64,000 bases of DNA. Origin: Baylisascaris procyonis (Eukaryota; Nematoda; Chromadorea; Rhabditida; Ascarididae). The position numbers and the translations under genes are program-made. The notes beneath the pieces were generated by a model that saw only the letters and a program-made list of their open reading frames with translations, did not search any database and was not told where the DNA came from. The stretch lies in the NCBI GenBank assembly GCA_037389465.1, contig JAZARR010000197.1, positions 8,581,501 to 8,645,500 of the forward strand, written 5' to 3'. Of this stretch, positions 25,127-36,832 are shown one piece after another (the stretch's first letter is position 1; each line of letters begins with the position of its first letter).

Positions 25127-28100
25127 ATGGACGAAACGATATTTGGATTACAACAAGATCAATTGGTTGCTGTCATAATTTTTACTGTAAATTTTTGAAT
25201 TTTTTTTTTGAATTTTTACGAAAAATTTATTCACAAAGAAAATTGACGTTTTCATTTTGTATAGAGGATTTATTTGCTCAGAAATTTTTTCAAAAATTGA
25301 ATATTTTCCCGGAAAATAAAAAAAAATATCGCTGATAATGTTGATTGATTGCATCTTATTGATCATCGGTGATTATACTCGACGAAAATTCTTTTCTGCA
25401 TCATAGCTTGTTTTCTCAAACGATACACCTAAAAAAAATATTTGAAAAATATTAAGATAAAATGAAAAATTCTAAAATTTTTAAAAAATTTTCATGAAAA
25501 AATTCCATCTAAAAATTGTGCAAAAAATTTCGAATTTCAGGTAGCAGCAGTCGGTATTATAGTGAACGTCTTTGTTTTAATCTTTATTAGACAGGTTGAT
25601 AGTGTTAAAAATGCTTTCATCAAATTCAATATTTCACAATCGTCTTGTGATATTATTGTGTTAGCAGTTTTCGCTGTTCATGCTGCACCTATGACGTTCT
25701 TGTAAGTTTTTTATGGTTGTTACGAGAGTGTTTTCAATAGCTTATGCTGTATGAGACAGAGCGGTATTCGAAGCAAACAAAGTTCAATTCCTAGCACCAA
25801 TCTCAAAGATTGTGAATTTACTAGGCAAAGAAATTTTTTAATACCAGCAAAAATGACAAATTTATAGATGCAGCGGCTGAGTTCAGAGATTGTTTCTTCT
25901 CGATTATAATCGTTTCCGTTCCTTTCTCGCCCCTAAACTTATTAGCACAAATTGGGAGGCTAAAAGTGTTCTCCTTGATCAAAAAACTTTCTCCATCAAT
26001 TCGAGAAACCAAATCTTTTAATTATAAGCTAAAAAATTTGTAAAAGATAATACCAATTTTTATCGCATTTATAATTCATCAATTAACAAACTTCGATGTA
26101 TAAAATAAAAATTTTTTTTATTGCTTTCACGCTATTTTCTATCTCTCAAATGGAAAAATAAACTATAATAAAAGAGAAAATTTTTCGAAGTTGGAAAAAT
26201 TTTTTTTAAATTTCATATAGAAATTAAAATTTATAAATTTCAGTAGTAACAGTGTAATTTTCCAAATTGAATGGTTAAATCGAATATTCGGTCAAATCTG
26301 TGGTACTGCATATGTGGCTTGTATTTATACGCATTTATTGATCGCATTGAATCGTTTCATGGCGATTACGTTTCCGATTAAGAATCGTAACGTTTTCACG
26401 CCACGTAATTCCAATCTTTTAGTCTTCGCTGTTTGGGCATTCAGCACCGTTCAAGGAATCGTCTATGCGTTTCGTATGTTCTTAAAATTAATGCCTCTTT
26501 AGTTTAAAATATGATTGCAAAGAAATTAGCAGAGTTGCTTAGTTTGGTCGCAATGGCTTAGGCGGTAAAGTGCTAGACTGGAAAACGGGGTCTCCTAAGT
26601 TCAATTCCATAACGAGCAAAAATGTTTTTTCTTACTCCATGAAGGGATTCCTTCCTGCAGACTTAAGTATATGACATCTTACCACTAACGTAATCAAACA
26701 CAAATGCTTCGAAGGTTATAAGCATCCCATGTACTTTGAAGGTCGCCGTCTATATAGACATAAATGGCTTGAAATAATTTAGTCATTTCAATAAGTTATA
26801 TTAAACTGTGATATGATAAGAATAGAATATTTAGAATACTTATTACGCGAGTTTCATAACACATCTTTCTTTATGCGTTGTGTGTTATATAACATATGTA
26901 TGTGTTAAATAATATATGTATGTATTAAAGAACATTTATTAATATTGGACAAGTGAAAGAATTTACTATTTCAGCAGCATGTTCATTCTACTATTCACTT
27001 ATCGAATTTGGTTTCATTTTTGCGTCAACTCGTTGTGGTATTATAATAAAATTTATCTATGATTTTTGCCAATTCATTTTCATAATTATAATTGTTGCTA
27101 CTCTCGACACATTAACGATTTTTAAAATTCACAAAGTATTTTTTAAAATTATTTTTTTAAATCAATAATTAGAAAAAAAAGGGTTGGAAAATTTTTTTTT
27201 AAAAGCATAAAAAGTGAAAAATTCTCAAAGCTGATTTGTGAAGTTATAATTATGCAGTCTATATTGGTTATTACTCATTCAAATAATAAATCAATTTGTT
27301 GTTTTTACAGAAAATTTCTCAAAGCTGATTTGTGAAGTTATAATTATGCAGTCTATATTGGTTATTACTCATTCAAATAATAAATCAATTTGTTGTTTTT
27401 ACAGAAAAAATGAAAATATTTTCGAACGATAAATAAATAAAAAATAAAATAGAACATCGACATTTATGTAACAATGAAATACTTTTTATTAGATAAAGGA
27501 ATATTAAATTAGGGAATGATTTTTTTAAATTATATTGCTGTATTTCTTCATTTTTATTTAATTTTTTTATTATATTGCTGCACCTTCCTGATTTATGCTC
27601 ATTGTGGGAAAAAAAGTTTTAAATTTTTTTCCACAAGTAAAATATCGTTGTTTAATTTGATCTATGAAATTAAATAAATTCTTCAATTTTCTCGATGAAT
27701 TTTTTCGTTTTCATCTAAATTGCATTGAAAATGTTCCAAAAATTTTTGGTAGAATTTATGATTATTATTCTATTTTTTTCTGTAAAAAAATAATTTTACA
27801 AAGTAAATCTTAAGTATATAAAATAAATTTTTTTTCAGCTAAAAAAATTTTTTCAAAATATTTCAATGAATTAATTTTGAATAATTTTCGAATATTTTTG
27901 CTAGATTTTTTGATTGATATTAGTTTTTATAGGCATTCTCAAGTGTTAATATTAGTTCTTCTGAACAACAAAGGAGAAACTCTCGTGAGGCACGTCTATT
28001 CTTACAGGTTAATCTTATTTTTAATTAAAGAATAATATTTAGCTGTTAAATTTCGTCAATAATTTTTCATTAGCTCCAATTCTAAAATATGGATAGTACA

Positions 28101-29922
28101 AAACTGATTTAGCAAGTATAGGTGGTACAAGTAAATTACTTAGTAAATATGATATACTGCAAGTGGCGCAAATTGCCCATCTAGTAAACGTGGTACGTAT
28201 GGTGTTATTGACAGCTGGATCAGGATCGATGTTATTGACAGCTGGATACAGTCGGCTGTCTATTTAATAGCAAAAATCGATATCATCATCGAAATAAAAC
28301 GTATTTGACATTTTTCATATTTCAGGCATTATTGCAAGATTCTGCATTCCTACTCGTATTGGTATCTTATATGGTGATTTCAACTCAAATGCATACAAAA
28401 TGGAGTATTTTTTTCACGACAACTTTTGCATGGGAAATGGTACATACCTTTGACGGGTATGAGTTTTAATTATGCGTATATTTCGTAATGAGCCGATTTT
28501 TTTCCGAGAAAAAAATTTGATCAATTTTGAGATTTTTTTCGAAAATATTTCAGATTAAGAAGAAAAAATCCGAAAATTTTTAAACGGCCCCTTTCAAAAT
28601 TAATTTCTTCCTCAGCTAAGTCGCTCTCATGATTTAAAATACCACAAGTTTCCGTTTGAATTTCCGGTTCTAATACGCCTGAATCAGATTTGCAGAAAAA
28701 GTCTCGTTTAATAGCGAATTAAGCAATCGATAATTTCGGATGGACATTTAGGAAGTTTTCACTTGCAAACAATAAAGGAATCTATAATTAAAAACAGCAA
28801 ATATTCAAGAGTAATTGTAGCCATATACGTTATATACTTATTAAAATTTATTTGATTAATTATGTAAATTGTTGTCTTTTGAAGTGTTTTTTTCCCATAG
28901 TAATACAGTTTTGATTGATATTCGTCAGTAGATGAGCATGCCTTATACTATAAAATATCGTGATACCTCCAATGGGCTATCTCAATGAATCTCTTACCCC
29001 TCAATAAATCCCCCTCCCCCTTCTAAATCTCTAAAAAGGGGGAAAATCTGTTTCATTTAATTCCCTTCTTTTCCAAAAATTAAAAAAAAATTTTAGCTGC
29101 GAACGTTTTATTTAAGCAGAAACGGTATAAAACAATGTATATCCAATATATTGCTTATCACATCACTTTTGTATTATTCAAATATGCGAAAAAAAATCGA
29201 CTCTCCTTAGCGATTGTTGAAATATTCAATTTTTTTTGAATGAAAAATGAAAAAAAACCCTTTTCTTAAATGACGTCATCGATCAACTCAATCGCTTCAT
29301 CATCCGCAATGAAATATTTAATAAAATAAGTTGCTAAGCAACACAAAAGTAATTTTGTAAATGCGTTCAATTGTACATATCTTCAATAATGACTCAATTA
29401 TTAACGCAATAGTCGAATATTGTGGGGATTGAAATTTTTTTGAATGCTTTTCAAATCTTTTGCGAAATATTGTTATTCACTATTTTTTCGGTTGGAAATT
29501 TGTTAATTATTAAATTTGATCGAAAATGGTGCTAAAAATACGGGAAAATTTAACATTTTTGAATGTTTTTCGTGGAAAAATTTATGAAATTTTCAAATTT
29601 CTTCAATAATTTTCTAGTGTCTCATTGCGGACCGCTTCTTAGAAGGCTTAAGATTATGACTAATCCGCGTCCCCTCCTACTAGACAACCCCCCCCTCCCC
29701 CTCAAAATGGTATATTGGGTGGGGTGGGGGGGGGGGGTATTCTTCATATTTAATACAAAAGAACGAAATTGCATTTGCAGGTTGATAACAATTGCTTGTA
29801 ATGGAGAGTTGCGTGCTGCAATCATTCATCCATTCAACTCGAAGCGTGATGCTGTGATTGTTAGAAGCGATGTAATATCGATGAAACATCCTCGAACGAG
29901 TCATATATCACCCAATAAATGA
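25127..29922 (+). CDS. Serpentine receptor class X-like (Srx) chemosensory GPCR
   Basis: Seven exons in perfect phase: 25127-25186, 25541-25701, 26244-26473, 26975-27135, 27933-28007, 28326-28456, 29781-29922; 319 residues, a usual Srx length. It has almost no N-terminal tail before TM1 (residues 12-37). TM2 is about 47-74, TM3 about 93-112 ending in NRFMAI (the Srx counterpart of the DRY motif), TM4 about 130-150 and TM5 about 175-200. The third intracellular loop holds RRNSREARLFLQ, typical of Srx, followed by TM6 and TM7 and a short tail. Cys93 at the start of TM3 and Cys153 can form the usual disulfide. The start follows an AG acceptor by two bases. Srx receptors act in ciliated sensory neurons; the ligand is unknown. 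An AATAAA overlaps the stop codon region. Confidence 0.85.
25755..25795 (+). repeat. Degenerate tRNA-derived fragment in Srx intron 2
   Basis: GAGCGGTATTCGAAGC followed by AAGTTCAATTCC resembles eroded A-box and B-box segments of a tRNA gene. It shares GCGGTA and AAGTTCAATTCC with the better-preserved copy at 26546. Confidence 0.35.
26546..26618 (+). pseudogene. tRNA-Ser-like pseudogene or tRNA-derived SINE head
   Basis: The order of parts matches a class II serine tRNA: an A-box-like TGGCTTAGGCGG, an anticodon arm like AGACTGGAAAACGG (the usual tRNA-Ser GGA form is GGACTGGAAATCC), a long variable arm GGGGTCTCC, and a B-box-like AAGTTCAATTCC. The acceptor stem (GGTCGCA against AACGAGC) does not pair, so it is unlikely to be functional. 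It sits inside Srx intron 3. Confidence 0.55.
27217..27405 (+). repeat. 94-bp tandem duplication in Srx intron 4
   Basis: Two nearly identical copies offset by 94 bp, each running from TTCTCAAAGCTGATTTGTG to TTGTTGTTTTTACAG. Each copy therefore ends in a good splice-acceptor-like sequence. No continuing reading frame was found after either, so they are probably not used. Confidence 0.9.
28203..28250 (+). repeat. 27-bp direct repeat in Srx intron 5
   Basis: TGTTATTGACAGCTGGAT occurs twice, 27 bp apart, followed by CAGTCGGCTGTCT. The latter 13-mer recurs in the UBE2L-like intron near 56240. Confidence 0.7.
29684..29738 (+). other. Paired C-tract and G-tract upstream of the last Srx exon
   Basis: A C-rich run (CCCCCCCTCCCCCTC) is followed about 20 bases later by GGGTGGGGTGGGGGGG. 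The two can pair as a hairpin, and the G side alone fits a G-quadruplex pattern. It lies 42 bases before exon 29781-29922. Confidence 0.7.
29915..29920 (+). terminator. AATAAA polyadenylation signal overlapping the Srx stop
   Basis: The last codons read CCC AAT AAA TGA, so the hexamer lies within the coding end and overlaps the T of the stop codon. If used, the 3' UTR would be only about 10 to 20 bases. Use is inferred, not shown. Confidence 0.4.
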
Positions 29923-30854
29923 TACGACCATATAATGATTTAGACCACCCACTTTGAACCATTCAAATATAATCGATACATTGAAGGTGCTATTAAAAGA
30001 AAATCCTCACAATGATATAATAAAAAAAGTAAAAAAAGATATTAATAATTTTTTTTTTTTAAATTTTTATTAATAGTATTTAAAAAAAAAATTATCAAAA
30101 CATAGAATAGACAAATAAGATTAGCGAATAAATAATTTCCGAATATTTGAGATTCTCGAAATATTTTAATATTACCAAATCATGGAACATATAATTTTAT
30201 GTTGAGAATTGAACAATATTGAATTTTTTTCGAAATTTTATGAGCGAAATTCGCTTCAAAACAATCATATTCATTTGATGAGACATTTTGATTGTCAAAT
30301 TTCTTAAACATTCATTGAATTTTTCCAAATTTTTTTTTTCCATTCAATAAAAATCGATCGAAGAGATTATTTTCCATTTTATAAAAATCGATTGATTACT
30401 CTTGTAGGTGATAATAGATTTTGAGGTTATCATCAAATAATTCGCATATGTCTATTGTTACCGTTGATATATATTAGAAGGTGGAGACATCTTTAAAAAA
30501 AGTAATAAAAAAATTTTTTTTAAATCAAAAATAAATAAATAAATAAATAAATAAATAAAATTTTCCACCTTCGTGGTGAAAATCTGATTATTAGGGAAAT
30601 CTTCTAATCATTTAAGTATAGAATTGATGATTTGATAATCCTCTAGTCTATATAGGAATTTCTTATGAATGATTGTGTTAAAAGTGCTTTTGCATAATCG
30701 ATTTGCATCAATTTCAATGTGATTTTTGATATATAACGCTGTTATATAATTATTTACATAATAAATAAATTTCGACACAGTTGAATGTCCTCCTAGCAAG
30801 CCAAATTATATCGAATATAAAAGTTTATAAGGAAAAATTTTAGTTAAAAATTGT

Positions 30855-30982
30855 ATCCGGCTATCCTTTCCGGTTTCCTTTCCGACTATCCTTTCCGGTT
30901 TCTTTTCCGGTTACCTCTCCGGCTATCCTTTCCGGCTATTCTTTCCGGTTGTCTTACCGTCTATCTTTTCCGGCTACCTTTC
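30855..30982. repeat. 12-13-bp tandem repeat (CTATCCTTTCCGG-like)
   Basis: About ten diverged units of the type CCGGCTATCCTTT and CCGGTTTCCTTT. All are pyrimidine-rich on the plus strand. Confidence 0.85.
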
Positions 30983-31684
30983 CGGCTATCTTAACGTCTG
31001 AGACGAGACGTTGGTACAATACCTGCGAATGCTTACCTGAAATAGGTCGACAATAAACTATGTAGGCCTTATGATAGTGCTCGAAACACCTGTGTCTTAA
31101 GTCTCATAGAATGCAGTTAGCAACTTCATATGACTTAAAAGGCAATTTTTGAATAACGAAGATCCACTATAGATTGGAATAGATTTTCGGTGAAGGTAAT
31201 AAATCTTATCGTTATCGAATTGTAGAGTGAACCTATCCAATCAAGCATTATTACTTGAAATTTACATAAAGTTTACTATATTTTTGCATAACGTATTCAG
31301 TTGTCACGGTCTTGATCACTAAATTTATCGGGAATCAATTCGGAGCTGGAGAGGAGTTGTATGTCCATTCTTCGCTCATTTCCCGTCAAAACTAGAGCAT
31401 TTATATTTTTATTAAATCAAATCTTACCTTTATTAAATATACAATTAAAATATATTACTATTAGAGTGTAAATATTTACATAATGTGGAATACAACTTAT
31501 CTACAAATCTATACCTAATTTATTATCGAAGAGCTTTAGCGCTGTAAATGTTGGAAGTGATGTCGTTTGAATAACACCTTACTAAGTGCTTTTGATAAGC
31601 GTGTCGTTGAAATTTCTGTGAGAAACTCTTATAAAATTTCTGTCAAACTTTGGGGTTTGTCTCGCAATGGTGCAACTATTAGTG

Positions 31685-31765
31685 ATGTGTATGTGTTTGT
31701 ATGACTGCTTGTTCGTGTGTCTGTATGTCTGCGTGTCTATGTGTCTGTGTGTATGTCTGCGTGCC
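31685..31765. repeat. TG/TCTG-rich simple repeat
   Basis: GTGTCTGTATGTCTGCGTGT and related words; low-complexity DNA. Confidence 0.85.
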
Positions 31766-32555
31766 GCATAGCTGCGCATTAGAAATCATGGAATTTATAG
31801 TTATGAAATTATAGGGATATAATTTTGGCCAAAAGACGATTTCGTTTAGCATATTGCACCTTGATCTATCATCGGCGATACAAGACAAAAGCATTAAGAT
31901 GGTCCAAAAATTGCCAGAATTTTGCGCAAAAATAAAAAAAAAGTTTCTGATCGGGGTGTGATATTGACCGAATTTAATTTAAATTTGATGGCATTAACCA
32001 GGAAATTTTTACATTTTATAAATTATTTGTTAAATCGGTCGGTCAATTGAGAAGAATGCCGGAAGGTATATTTTATTAGCTTCTATAGAATATTTTTGCA
32101 CAAGTATTCTATTCTGTACGGGTAGGAATAGAGGAAAAATTTGCGGAAATAATTATTGAATTTATATGAGCAATAAAGTTTTTTTTTTCAGTCATCGTCA
32201 CTAGTTGGTTTCCATCTCAAATTTGAAATTTTCACTTTTTTACATCGATTTTTTTTTCGATTGAGGTGTGGAGTTTTTTCTTTTCTTTTTCAATTTTTTT
32301 TCAACTTCAGTTTCCTAGCGATGAGGTGAGATGTACGGTAACTAATCAGTATACGGTAACGATCCTCAAGGATAAGTATTCAAGTACTGATTGACTGCTT
32401 TGGGGAATGCTAGAGGAAGGAATATAATTCAATGGCAATATTATTTTAATCCTGCGAGCGCTATTGTTTTAATGAATTCGCAAATGGATACACGTTAACG
32501 TTGATCGATTTCATGTTTCATTTAAAGTGAACACATCAAAAGTGACGTCATAACG

Positions 32556-33777
32556 ATGGAAGAATTGAGAGATTTTCATGCAGTATGTGCATTAATTACG
32601 ATTGAAGCAAACAAATCACAACCGACAAGTGAATTGGTTGCAAAAGTCAACACTACAGCTAATAGTAAAGTTTTTTTTCATTTTTTTTTTACATTTCTAT
32701 CAAAATATTTCTTTGAAAGATTTTGAGACGGGGTAGGAGAAAAGAAAATCTTTGAAGAAATGCAAAAAAAGCTAGGAATTTTCATGGAAGAGGGGGGAAA
32801 TAGGGGGGGGGGGAAGCGAAAAACAGATTATACTCACGCAAGCAGGATATAAGTGAGGTGAATTTTGTTAATTTCAATAATAAAGTGAATAAAGAATACT
32901 AAAAGAAAAGGACGAATCAGAAATCGCTCATAATGACTGAGGTCGGATTGTTGCATCCCATTTAAGGATGGAAGGATTTTTGCAGTCCATACTAAAGAGG
33001 ATTGATAGTTGTTCATTGCTGTCGTCCTCTCTTCACCTCGATTCTAAAAGAAACTGCTTGAACTCAATTTATTATGAAGCATTGACTCTAAAATTTTTCA
33101 TCAAAAAGGGATCCGAAGGTTTTCAGTTGGTAATAAGGATTAGTATACTTTTGGAAGTTGTCTAGCGAAATTGTTTTATCACACACCGTCTTGCCACCCA
33201 CTACGCTTGCATCAGCATATTTTTTAGATGTTTTTACTCAATTTTTCTATTTCATCGACATATTTTTTATGAATTTATATAAATCTAAGGAGCTAATCTA
33301 GTTAGGAGCTAATCTAACGAATATAATATCATTGATAAGTAATAACTATCGCATCGAAATACTTTTCATCGTTAAAGAAAGAGTAAAATATGCACTTGAT
33401 CGTCGCAGAGGCAGACACGATCCGTTGAAATATCTCTGCCGATCCGTTGATAATTTTTCTGAATTTCCTCAATTCGTTTTAAAGAATCCTGAAAATTCAA
33501 GTCATTTTTTCATCTATGATTTTTTTATTTACATTTATTTTTAGAAGCGATATTATTAGAATGTTTGTCGGATAGGAATAAACAAATGGCTATGCAAATG
33601 TTATTATTTATTACACGTAAAATCACCGAAGTAATACTTAAATATGGATTGAAATATCCGATCAATTCATTTGAAGAGCTTATCGAAACAATTTGCATAT
33701 TTTATCGATCAAATAAAGAGGTGAATTTTTTTATTCTTTCTTAAAATGGTTATTTATTAAATTTTCAAAGCAATATT

Positions 33778-33850
<73 letters not shown>

Positions 33851-36773
33851 ATTGATCTGTTATCTTTTATTAATCTATAATTTAATGCAAGGTGAGCTGT
33901 TAAAATGATAAGGGGGGAGGATTATGGTTGGAGGGGTTGATAATAGGAGTAAGGGTTAAGACGAGTATATGAACCTTTTCCTTTTTAGCCTCTCTGTTTC
34001 ATTATCTCTCTTCCTGGTTCATCTCTCTTCTTTCCCCATTCATTCCATTTCGAACCTAAAATGACTCCTTTATTAACCTTATAGGAATTTTACGACCAAA
34101 TTTAGCTCCACTAAATTGCATTAATTCTGACAACAATCAAATTATTGAAATTTTCTAAGAATGGAGTTTTATAAAATATTTTTAATCGTATAGAGCCATC
34201 TTAAAGCTATACTTAACTTGAAATATTTAAGTGGAATAGAAATTTAGAGGTTATTGGTTATAAATAACGACGCAATTCCTCCCCTTTGTTTTTTTTGCTT
34301 TAGGAAATTTGATAGATGAAACTCTTATTGGTTGCTACTATCGAGCTTGAAAATGTTTTATGAATTTATTAGAGAGCAGTGAATTTCTTGCTGGATTGCT
34401 CCTCCCAGCTATAGAACTAGAAGAAGGCTTTAAGGAGAAGGAAGACCTTCTCTAGGTTTTCACCCTCTTATGTCCCCATCTTTTGCCTTCAGCGGATGTA
34501 GTTTACCACTAATTTATCATTATCGTTTTTATGCACTGTTGGATCTCGATAATCTTGATTATTCAAATCCCGATAATCCGGCAGGTTGCTATTATATCGG
34601 TTAATTACCGGAATGCTTCCGGCTTGACAACACTACTGGAAGCCTATAGGTTACTGATGGCTTAGCAAGTTTCCCATCACCGGAAGCTAGGGGTTATTGA
34701 GGATCTGACAATTGTTCCACCTGGGCAACATCCCATTAGTTGTCGAACTTACTTATTCAAACATAAATCAATCACTAATCGATCTAGTGACTTTCAATTA
34801 TGCTACCGATTCGTCTTTGAAAATATTTTAGGGAGTGATGATCTTTGGTAGCAAAAAATTTGTTGACCTGAAAATTTTTGATTGTTTTCATCTTTTTCAA
34901 TATTTTAATTTTAAGTTCACCACCATCAACAAAGAAGTACCATTGACAGTGCTGAAAATGATTTCGAATATTTGTGTTTTATTGGAAAAACCAAATGATA
35001 CTCCAACATTCGATTGTTTTTTTCGTATATTAAATAATCTTATTTCAATGATCGCCGAAGTGGATGTATTTCGAAAAGGTTAGTTATTTGGATTGATCAT
35101 ACCTGGAAAGGTAAGAGATTTTAGAATTTGCTAAGGTATATCGATTAAAGAAAAAGACTTATTTTTCTTGATCAAGATCATTCCCAAGAATATTTATGCA
35201 ATTCTATTTTGCATCATTATTTCATGTTAAAAAAAATTTAAAAAATTTAAATTTTTCAGCAAATGATTTAAACAATTTTTGCGTTCAAAAAAAAAATTAT
35301 TTTTTTCTTATTCCATAATAGTGATCTCCAAAAGTCTTCATATTAATCGCTTGCAAGATATTTGATATCTGCTTAACAAGGTTTTGAGATTAGGCTGATA
35401 CGTAATATCCTGGGAAAAGTTAACTTACCCCAACTATAATTAAATTAATATTCGGTGTTTTATTTTGTATAGAGATTCTACTGCAATATTATGTAGTAAT
35501 TTCTATTATTTCTGATATATCAAAAGATAGCCATTAATTATGCGTATATAAATTAATAAATGCGTTTATTGCAGTGTTGTACTCATTAAATAATGTTCCG
35601 ATAGCGGCAGCTATAGTGCATATTTGTTTGGAAGTCTTTCAGGCGACAAATCGTGATATACGATCAAGGTGGGTGGTCGTTTTTATGTTTCATTTATTTC
35701 TCATAGATTAATCTTTATTCACATAAAAATCATAAGAGTTTTGCACTAGAATAAACTATTGAGAATCGAGCCGATATTCATTTATAACAAATAAGTCTAT
35801 TACTTGCAATCGGAGGGGGATATTGCCATTGCAGGATTTATGGAAAAGATCTGAGCTTGATCCTCATCCATCCTACTCTTATCTCTTCCTCCTTCCCCTC
35901 TACTCCCGTCTTCGGTCATTTCCAAAGCGAAAGCTGCAGGACGATTTTTTGTGATCTCCGTCGTTTTCCTTCTAGATATAATGGCAGGATTCTATGAAAA
36001 TGCCTATTTATTATCCTAATTTAATTCATTAGGGAAATTTAACAAGCGATACTGAAATAACCTATCTTTAATGAGGAGAAGGTTGTTTTATTTAAAATTA
36101 AAGTGTCGTTCATTATCATTTTATTTGCTTTCTCATCCATCTTTATTACAATTCATCAAAGAATTTATAGACTATTGGCGGCTCGTACCTTAAGATGTTT
36201 CATTTTGGGAGCAAAACGTGCGGATTACGTCTATCAGATTGCATTCGTATTGCCGGGGATTCTATCAAGAATGCATCTGATCGCTGTTAACGATCAGAAT
36301 TCATTTATACTCATCGAAACATTACTGGTTAATATTTATTGTTATTTTATGACATATTTTCAACGATAAGTTCCTGGATTTAATTCAGATATCCGTTGCG
36401 AAGATTGATGCAATAGGTGGAGGACGAGATGGGGAGGTATATTAATAAGATAGAGCTTGTATATCCAATTCCCTGGGCTAGAAATAAATGTATTCAGCAA
36501 GTAAATTGTAGAGATTAGACGACAAAAAATTGTTGATTATGCATTTGATGATAAAATGGTTATGTTTGAGGATGATAAAAGAGAGTGAGAAGAGGATTTT
36601 TTGAGAAGAAATTTATATATATATACCCAGAATGTGCAGGTCAACATCCTGTTAGTATCTGATCCTCGCTAAGTATATTTTTATTAGCCATACTTAGTTT
36701 GCCTAGGAAACAGCCGTTGATTTGTTCAGTTTGACTAGGAAAAACTCATTGATTTACCCATTCTTCGAACCAT

Positions 36774-36832
<59 letters not shown>

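Larger units (their letters stand above)
29923..32555. other. Intergenic region between the Srx-like gene and TTI1
   Basis: No exon recognised. The region holds an (AAAT)n run at about 30530-30558, the CCGG-rich array at 30855 and the TG-rich stretch at 31685. The rest is AT-rich single-copy sequence. Confidence 0.5.

Noticed and set aside
26546..26618. Functional tRNA-Ser gene
   Set aside because: The acceptor stem does not pair and the T-arm is eroded, so it is recorded as a pseudogene or SINE head.
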